DNA of 12,312 nt. Origin: PRO6 sp049646625 (GTDB lineage: Bacteria; Pseudomonadota; Alphaproteobacteria; Rhizobiales; Xanthobacteraceae). Every line of letters begins with the position of its first letter. The stretch's first letter is position 1. Position numbers and translations under genes: made by a program. The stretch is from contig JBARWE010000211.1 in assembly GCA_049646625.1 (NCBI GenBank), forward strand, positions 1 to 12,312, read 5' to 3'. Of this stretch, positions 7,613 through 12,312 are shown piece after piece. The notes below the pieces were generated by a model. That model saw only the letters and a list, made by a program, of their open reading frames with translations. It was not told where the DNA came from and searched no databases.

Positions 7613-7661
7613 GCCAGACTGAGACACATCAGCGAGTCAAGCAGGGAGCCAAGTGAGGCAC

Positions 7662-8915
7662 ATGAACAGCATCAACAACAAGGTTGACCGCGCCGGCCCG
7701 TCGCGCCGTCATTTCCTCAAGGCCGCCGGGGCGGGCGCCATGATCGTGGCGTCGCCGGCGCTGATCCGTTCGGCCGCTGCCGCCAGCCCGATCCGCGTCG
7801 GCGTCATCTCGCCGCTGACCGGCGCCTGGACCGTGTATGGTAAGGCGCATATCTCGGGTTTCCAGCTCGCGGTCGACGAGATCAACGCGGCCGGCGGCGT
7901 GCTCGGCCGCCAGATCGAGATCGTGATCGGCGATTCCAAGACCGAGCCGCGCATCGTCGTCGAACAGGCCAACCGGCTGATCCGCCAGGAGCGCGTCGAT
8001 TTCCTGGCCGGCACCTTCTCCAGCGCCGAGCGCAACGCCGCCGGGCCGGTGGTCAAGTCGGCTGACAAGATCCTGCTCTATCCGACCTTTTACGAGGGGC
8101 AGGAGAAGAAATACGCGCCGGGCGTTTGCAACTCCAACATCTTCATGTTCGGACCGGAGCCGACCCAGCAGGTCTGGCCGCACATGGAGTACATGACCAA
8201 GAAGTACGGCAAGAAGTTCTTTATGATCGGGTCGGACTACGCCTGGCCCCGCGTGACCAACGAGGTCACCAAGCAGAAGCTCAAGGAACTGGGCGGCGAG
8301 GTCGTCGGCGAGGTCTACATCCCGTTCAACACCCCGCAATATGAATCGGTGCTGCGCGATATCCGCGGTTCGGGCGCCAACATCGTGTTCCACTCGCTGA
8401 CCGGCAGCGACACCGTCAACTTCCGCCAGCAGTTCGCGGCCGCCGGCATGCAGAAGGATTTCGTGATCTGGACGGTCGACGACGAGGAGGTGGTGACGTC
8501 CGGACTCGGGCCGAAAGTCTCGGCCAACGCCTATGTGAGCTTCGATTACTTCATGTCCATCGACAGCCCCAACAACAATGAGTTTCTCAAGAAGTTCAAG
8601 GCGAAGTTCGGTCAGGACGCGCTGGTCAACACCGTCGGCGTCGGCATGTACAATGCCGCCCACATGGCGGCGCTGGCGATTGCCAAGGCCGGCGAGGTCT
8701 CGACCAAGGCGCTGCGTGCCAACCTCAAGGGGCTGACCTTCGACAAGGCACCGCAAGGTTCGGTGACGATGCGCGCGAACGACAATCAGGCGATCGTTCC
8801 GTCGTACCTGATGAAGGTGCGTGACAACTGGACCGGGGTGAACGATATGTTCGAGAAGGTTCAGTCGCTCGATCGGGCAGTTCCCGTTGATGCGCGCTGC
8901 GATCTGCCCCTGTAA
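7662..8915 (+). CDS. Tat-exported urea/amide-type ABC transporter substrate-binding protein (UrtA-like)
   Basis: Periplasmic receptor of the hydrophobic amino acid/urea/amide uptake family; it captures the ligand and delivers it to the permeases encoded downstream. It has 417 residues. The N-terminus carries a twin-arginine signal (SRRHFLKAAGAGAMIVASPA) with likely cleavage after RSAAA. The mature protein starts with SPIRVGVISPLTGAW, then EINAAGGVLGRQIEI, LLYPTFYEGQ, FFMIGSDYAWPR and GEVYIPFNTPQYE. These hallmarks match UrtA and AmiC-type binding proteins better than LivJ. The ATG at 7662 was chosen with AGTGAGG just upstream; a GTG at 7653 preceded by GGGAG is nearly as good and adds three residues. 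Permease and ATPase genes follow on the same strand. The ligand is probably urea or a small amide, given the adjacent amidase (inference). Confidence 0.93.
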   Translation: MNSINNKVDRAGPSRRHFLKAAGAGAMIVASPALIRSAAAASPIRVGVISPLTGAWTVYGKAHISGFQLAVDEINAAGGVLGRQIEIVIGDSKTEPRIVVEQANRLIRQERVDFLAGTFSSAERNAAGPVVKSADKILLYPTFYEGQEKKYAPGVCNSNIFMFGPEPTQQVWPHMEYMTKKYGKKFFMIGSDYAWPRVTNEVTKQKLKELGGEVVGEVYIPFNTPQYESVLRDIRGSGANIVFHSLTGSDTVNFRQQFAAAGMQKDFVIWTVDDEEVVTSGLGPKVSANAYVSFDYFMSIDSPNNNEFLKKFKAKFGQDALVNTVGVGMYNAAHMAALAIAKAGEVSTKALRANLKGLTFDKAPQGSVTMRANDNQAIVPSYLMKVRDNWTGVNDMFEKVQSLDRAVPVDARCDLPL

Positions 8916-8921
8916 CAGCTT

Positions 8922-8946
8922 CGGTCCGCGCCGGCGGCGCGGACCG
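8922..8946 (+). terminator. Strong perfect stem-loop after the binding-protein gene
   Basis: CGGTCCGCGCC (8922-8932) pairs perfectly over 11 bp with GGCGCGGACCG (8936-8946) around a GGC loop. It begins 7 nt after the binding-protein stop and lies 28 nt before the permease ATG. Only a weak, delayed T-rich stretch follows (GATTTT about 8 nt later). It therefore looks more like a partial terminator or an mRNA 3'-end stabiliser, which would raise binding-protein expression over the permeases, than a full stop. Confidence 0.65.
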
Positions 8947-8974
8947 TTTCGACCTGATTTTGCGAGTGCAATCG

Positions 8975-9829
8975 ATGCAGACTGCCATAAGCGTAGGGAT
9001 CGACGCTACGCTTATCACTTTTTCGCTTGCGCTTGCGGCGTTCGGGCTGGCGATCGTCTATGGCCTGATCGGCGTCATCAACCTCGGCCATGGCGCGATG
9101 CTGACGCTGGGCGCCTATCTTGCCTGGTATGCTGTCGACAGTGGTGCGCCGTTTTTCGTCGCCGTGCTGTTTGCCGCTGTCGGCGTCGGGCTGATCGGCC
9201 TGATCTTCGAACATCTTGTCATCCGACACTTCTATCACCGGCCGTTCGACACGCTATTGTTGACCTGGGGCTTCTTCCTGATCTCGACCGAGATTATCAA
9301 GATCGTGTTCGGCACCTCGTTTCGCAGCGTGCCAAGCCCGTTCCCTTCGGCGATCCACACCGCCTTCTATGACCTGCCGGCCTACAAGACCTTTGTTGCC
9401 GGCCTCACCGCCGCGCTACTGCTGGTGACCGCGTTCGTTCTGATGAAGACCTCGATCGGGATCAAGATCCGGGCGCTGATCCAGAACCGCGAGATGGCGA
9501 GCCTGCTTGGACTGAACATCGCCGCCACCTACAAGGTCGTGTTCGGTTTCGGCTGTTTCATGGCCGGGCTTGCCGGTGCGCTGCTCGCGCCGATGCTGAG
9601 CATCGATCCCTATATCGGCAACGTATTCCTGATCCGCTCGTTCTTCGTTGTCATCGTCGGCGGCATCGGGCAGATTCTCGGCGGCACGCTGCTTGGCAGT
9701 TTTTTCATCGGCGGCAGCGAAACGATCCTTGCGCTGGTGTCGTCCCAGGTTGTGGCTCAGGTGGCGGTGTTCTTCATCGCGATCGTGATCCTGCGGTTCC
9801 GGCCGCAGGGCCTGTTTGGCGAGAAGTGA
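8975..9829 (+). CDS. Branched-chain/urea-type ABC transporter permease 1 (UrtB/LivH-like)
   Basis: Inner-membrane permease of the UrtB/LivH family, 284 residues, with about eight hydrophobic segments. Family landmarks are the N-terminal GLAIVYGLIGVINLGHGAMLTLGAY, then LIFEHLVIRHFYHRPFDTLLLTWG and FLIRSFFVVIVGGIGQILGG, and the C-terminal FRPQGLFGEK. The RPFDTLLLTWG stretch resembles UrtB. The ATG at 8975 was chosen because it starts just before the first membrane segment; an upstream TTG at 8960 would add five residues, and no strong ribosome-binding site is seen for either. A perfect inverted repeat lies in codons 5-14. It pairs with the next permease gene, and the two should form the membrane channel. 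Confidence 0.93.
   Translation: MQTAISVGIDATLITFSLALAAFGLAIVYGLIGVINLGHGAMLTLGAYLAWYAVDSGAPFFVAVLFAAVGVGLIGLIFEHLVIRHFYHRPFDTLLLTWGFFLISTEIIKIVFGTSFRSVPSPFPSAIHTAFYDLPAYKTFVAGLTAALLLVTAFVLMKTSIGIKIRALIQNREMASLLGLNIAATYKVVFGFGCFMAGLAGALLAPMLSIDPYIGNVFLIRSFFVVIVGGIGQILGGTLLGSFFIGGSETILALVSSQVVAQVAVFFIAIVILRFRPQGLFGEK
8987..9015 (+). repeat. Perfect 10-bp inverted repeat at the start of the permease gene
   Basis: ATAAGCGTAG (8987-8996) and CTACGCTTAT (9006-9015) are perfect reverse complements separated by 9 nt. They lie within codons 5-14 of the first permease. As RNA this would form a stable stem-loop about 10 nt after the start codon, where structure usually lowers translation initiation. 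It could instead be a DNA operator half-site pair. Its role is unknown. Confidence 0.6.
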
Positions 9830-9857
9830 GGCGCTCGTGAAAGCAGGGACCGCCACC

Positions 9858-10874
9858 ATGTTCCGCGGCGAGAGAGCGCTCGCGTTCGCGCTGTTCGCGC
9901 TGCTCGCCCTCGTGCCGGGCGTGATCGACGGCTATCCGATTTATATCCTGCCGCAATATCTGCTGTTCGGCGTGCTGGCGATGTCGCTCGGCCTGTTGTG
10001 GGGCTGGGGAGCCATCGTCAGCTTCGGCCAGGCGGCGTTCTTCGCTATCGGCGCCTACGGCATGGGCCTTGCCATGCAGGCCGGGCTTGGCGCATGGGGC
10101 GGCTTGGCCGGCATCGTCTGCGGCGCGCTCGCAGGCGGCATCCTTGCCGCCGTCGCCGGCTATTTCCTGTTCAGCGCCGGCGTAAAATCGACCTACTTCG
10201 TGCTGATCACGCTGGCGTTGTCGATCATCGTCGAGCAACTGGCGGTCAGCCAGTCAGAGATCACCGGCGGCTACAACGGCCTGTTCGTCGAACGGATGGC
10301 CGTTCCGCTCGGACCCTTCGGCGAACTGCCGCTGTCGGGCGATATCGCGAGCTACTATGCGGTGCTGGTGATCGTTCCGCTGCTTTATTTCGGTCTGGTC
10401 GCGATCACGCGGTCGTCGTTCGGCAAGGTTCTGGTCGGCGTCCGCGAGAACGAGGACCGGATGACGGCGCTCGGCTACAACGTGTCGTTCTACAAGACGG
10501 CTGCCTTCGCGCTGTCGGGCACGCTGGCGGGACTGGCCGGCGCGCTTTATGCCACCCATGCCGGCTTCGTTTCACCTTCGCTTGCCGGCGTCACCTTTTC
10601 CACCGAGGTGGTGGTCTGGGTCGCCATCGGCGGCCGGCTGTCGCTGCTCGGCGCGCTGGCCGGCGGCGTGCTGGTGTCGGCGCTGTCCAACTATCTCTCC
10701 TCGATCTCGCCGCAGTACTGGCAACTGGCGCTGGGGTTCATCTTCATTCTGGTGATCATGTTCTCGCGTGACGGCCTGGCGGGGGCGGTCGCCGCGGTCG
10801 TGCGGCGGCTGACGGGCCGCCGCGGCGCCGCGCCTTCGACCGGCGACCAGGATGGCGAGGCGCGCCATGGCTGA
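9858..10874 (+). CDS. Branched-chain/urea-type ABC transporter permease 2 (UrtC/LivM-like)
   Basis: Second inner-membrane subunit of the importer, 338 residues, with multiple hydrophobic segments. Landmarks are LLWGWGAIVSFGQAAFFAIGAY, the GGYNGLF motif, the cytoplasmic loop VGVRENEDRMTALGYNVSFYK that contacts the ATPases, and LAGLAGALYATHAGFVSP. The segment EVVVWVAIGGRLSLLGALAGG is close to that of UrtC proteins. The ATG at 9858 has AGGGA 8 nt upstream. A GTG at 9837 with TGAGG 5 nt upstream is a fair alternative that adds seven residues. The gene starts 28 nt after permease 1, and its stop overlaps the start of the first ATPase by 8 nt, which implies co-translation. Confidence 0.93.
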   Translation: MFRGERALAFALFALLALVPGVIDGYPIYILPQYLLFGVLAMSLGLLWGWGAIVSFGQAAFFAIGAYGMGLAMQAGLGAWGGLAGIVCGALAGGILAAVAGYFLFSAGVKSTYFVLITLALSIIVEQLAVSQSEITGGYNGLFVERMAVPLGPFGELPLSGDIASYYAVLVIVPLLYFGLVAITRSSFGKVLVGVRENEDRMTALGYNVSFYKTAAFALSGTLAGLAGALYATHAGFVSPSLAGVTFSTEVVVWVAIGGRLSLLGALAGGVLVSALSNYLSSISPQYWQLALGFIFILVIMFSRDGLAGAVAAVVRRLTGRRGAAPSTGDQDGEARHG

Positions 10875-11589
10875 ACTGTTGCGGACGGAGGGGTTGACCA
10901 AGCGGTTTCGCGGCCTGACCGCGAACGAGGCGATCGATTTTCGTATCGATGCCGGCACGGTTCGCTGCGTGATCGGGCCGAACGGCGCCGGCAAGACGAC
11001 ATTCCTCAGCATGCTGTCGGGGCATCAGCCGCCATCGTCCGGCCGCATCTTCTATGACGGCCGCGACATCACCGGCCTTCCCGTCGTCGCGCGGGCGCGA
11101 ATCGGCATCGGCCGCAAATTCCAGACGCCGACGGTGTTCGACAATCTGACCGTGTACGAGAACATCGAGCTGGCGGTGCTGCGGGTCGAGCCGGACTATG
11201 CCGCCCGCGTACGCAAGATCGAGCATGTGCTGGATGCAGTGCGCCTCGGCGACCTGCGCGCGACCCTGGCGGTCGAACTGTCGCACGGCCAGCGGCAATG
11301 GCTGGAGGTCGGGCTGTTGCTCGGCAACGAATCGCGGCTGCTGCTGCTCGACGAGCCGACCGCTGGCATGACCAATGAGGAGACCGCCGCAACCGGACAG
11401 TTGATTTCCAACCTTGCCAGCGAGCACGGCCTGACGATCATCATTATCGAGCACGATATCAATTTCATTCGCGCTTTGCGGTCGCCCGTCACCGTGCTGC
11501 ATCTCGGCCGGGTGCTGATGGAGGGGCCGTTCGACGAAGTGGCGTCGGACCCCACGGTCCGCTCGGTATATTTGGGAACCGCTCCATGA
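10867..11589 (+). CDS. ABC transporter ATP-binding protein 1 (UrtD/LivG-like)
   Basis: Cytoplasmic ATPase that powers the importer, 240 residues. It shows Walker A GPNGAGKT (37-44), a Q-loop in GRKFQTPTVFDNLTVYEN (Gln86), the signature LSHGQRQWLEVG (138-149), Walker B LLLLDEP (Asp162, Glu163) and the switch His196 in IIEHD. LSHGQ instead of LSGGQ, together with GRKFQTPTVFDNLTV, is characteristic of UrtD rather than LivG. This supports a urea- or amide-like substrate for the whole transporter. The ATG at 10867 was chosen because GAGG lies 6 nt upstream; an in-frame ATG at 10852 lies inside the permease gene. The gene overlaps the upstream permease by 8 nt and the downstream ATPase by 4 nt. Confidence 0.95.
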   Translation: MAELLRTEGLTKRFRGLTANEAIDFRIDAGTVRCVIGPNGAGKTTFLSMLSGHQPPSSGRIFYDGRDITGLPVVARARIGIGRKFQTPTVFDNLTVYENIELAVLRVEPDYAARVRKIEHVLDAVRLGDLRATLAVELSHGQRQWLEVGLLLGNESRLLLLDEPTAGMTNEETAATGQLISNLASEHGLTIIIIEHDINFIRALRSPVTVLHLGRVLMEGPFDEVASDPTVRSVYLGTAP

Positions 11590-12290
11590 CGATCGCGGTC
11601 GAGGGCGTCAACGCCGGTTATGGCGGCATCGAGGTGCTGCGGGATGTCTCGCTGGCGGTTGCAAGTGGCGAGATTCTCGGTGTGCTCGGGCGCAACGGCA
11701 TGGGCAAGAGTACGCTGATCCGTGCGCTCGCCGGCCTCATTCCTGTAACGCGCGGCACGATTCGGATCGACGGCCAAGACGTCACCAACTGGCCGGTCCA
11801 TGCTCGTGCCCGTGCCGGCCTGACCACAATCGTGCAGGGACGCGGCATGTTTCCCCGGATGACGGTGCGCGAGAGCCTGGAGATGGGCCGGATCGCCTCG
11901 GGCCGTGGCCGGCAGCGCAACCGCCTTGACGAGGTGCTGTCGTATTTTCCGCGGCTTGCCGAGCGGCTCGATCAGGCGAGCGGCTCGATGAGCGGCGGCG
12001 AGCAGCAGATGCTGGCGATTGGCCGCGGCTTGATGACCGACCCGAAGGTGATGCTGCTGGACGAGCCGTCCGATGGCATCATGCCGCTCCTGGTTCAGCA
12101 GATCGCCGAGAAGCTCGCGGAAATCAATCGGCGCGAGGGCATGACAATCGTCATTGTCGAGCAGAATGTGCCGATGGTGATGAATATGGCGCAGCGCTGC
12201 ATCGTTTTGGAGAAGGGCAGGGTCGTTGCAAGCGGCCTGCCGGAAGCCATGTCGCAGGACGGCACGATCCAGAAGTACCTCGCGATCTGA
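11586..12290 (+). CDS. ABC transporter ATP-binding protein 2 (UrtE/LivF-like)
   Basis: Second cytoplasmic ATPase of the importer, 234 residues, expected to pair with ATPase 1. It shows Walker A GRNGMGKST (35-43), a Q-loop in TTIVQGRGMFPRMTV (Gln84), the signature MSGGEQQ (135-141) and Walker B MLLDEP (Asp159, Glu160). The switch position is Gln193 in VEQN instead of His, which is normal for LivF/UrtE proteins. RNGMGKS and DEPSDGIMPLLVQQI resemble UrtE. The ATG overlaps the preceding stop as ATGA, the classic coupled arrangement. The gene ends 22 nt before the window edge. GC-rich repeats there may begin a terminator, and any further operon genes would lie outside the window. Confidence 0.95.
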   Translation: MTIAVEGVNAGYGGIEVLRDVSLAVASGEILGVLGRNGMGKSTLIRALAGLIPVTRGTIRIDGQDVTNWPVHARARAGLTTIVQGRGMFPRMTVRESLEMGRIASGRGRQRNRLDEVLSYFPRLAERLDQASGSMSGGEQQMLAIGRGLMTDPKVMLLDEPSDGIMPLLVQQIAEKLAEINRREGMTIVIVEQNVPMVMNMAQRCIVLEKGRVVASGLPEAMSQDGTIQKYLAI

Positions 12291-12312
12291 GATGGTGCGC
12301 GCTGGTTGCGCG

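Noticed and set aside
5665..7629. 654-residue open frame on the minus strand opposite the amidase gene
   Set aside because: It is a mirror frame of the high-GC amidase gene, with low-complexity composition and no family motif.
7629..8756. 375-residue open frame on the minus strand opposite the exported binding-protein gene
   Set aside because: It is antisense to a strongly supported gene, and its His/Asp/Arg-rich composition is typical of a shadow frame.
12291..12312. GC-rich repeats after the last ATPase gene as a terminator
   Set aside because: The window ends before a full stem or T-tract could be judged.

Overview
The window is GC-rich, gene-dense bacterial DNA. Codon usage, the order odhB(sucB) - short-chain dehydrogenase - lpd, a Tat-exported beta-carbonic anhydrase and a urea/amide-type ABC transporter suggest an alphaproteobacterium, probably of the Bradyrhizobium/Rhodopseudomonas group. 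The taxon is inferred from gene content and order; no database was searched.

Layout. (1) 1-3117, plus strand: the end of a 2-oxoglutarate dehydrogenase cluster. It holds the C-terminal three quarters of the E2 succinyltransferase (cut by the window edge), an SDR oxidoreductase whose ATG overlaps the E2 stop, and the E3 dihydrolipoyl dehydrogenase. (2) 3128-3838, minus strand: a beta-carbonic anhydrase with a twin-arginine signal, converging on lpd. A small hairpin contains both stop codons. (3) 4021-4470/4524, minus strand: a MarR-family regulator. (4) 4639-12290, plus strand: an amide-utilisation block, divergent from marR. It holds an AmiC/UrtA-like binding protein with no export signal, an amidase-signature hydrolase, a Tat-exported UrtA-like binding protein, two membrane permeases (UrtB- and UrtC-like) and two ATPases (UrtD- and UrtE-like).

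How the block may work (inference): the exported binding protein captures a urea- or amide-like compound, the UrtBCDE-like transporter imports it, and the cytosolic amidase hydrolyses it to a carboxylate and ammonia or an amine. The MarR protein, and possibly the unexported binding protein acting as a ligand sensor as AmiC does in Pseudomonas, would control expression. The divergent marR/binding-protein gap carries good sigma-70-like promoters on both strands. They share the palindrome TTGAA-N2-TTCAA, which covers both -35 boxes. The amidase has its own good promoter with a related core.

The most notable non-coding structures are this divergent operator/promoter, a perfect 11-bp hairpin between the binding-protein gene and the first permease gene, and a second perfect 10-bp inverted repeat inside the first codons of that permease gene. 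No RNA genes, insertion sequences or CRISPR arrays were seen. The individual gene families are all known. What may be new is the combination of an unexported sensor-like binding protein, a MarR regulator, an amidase and a Urt-type transporter.
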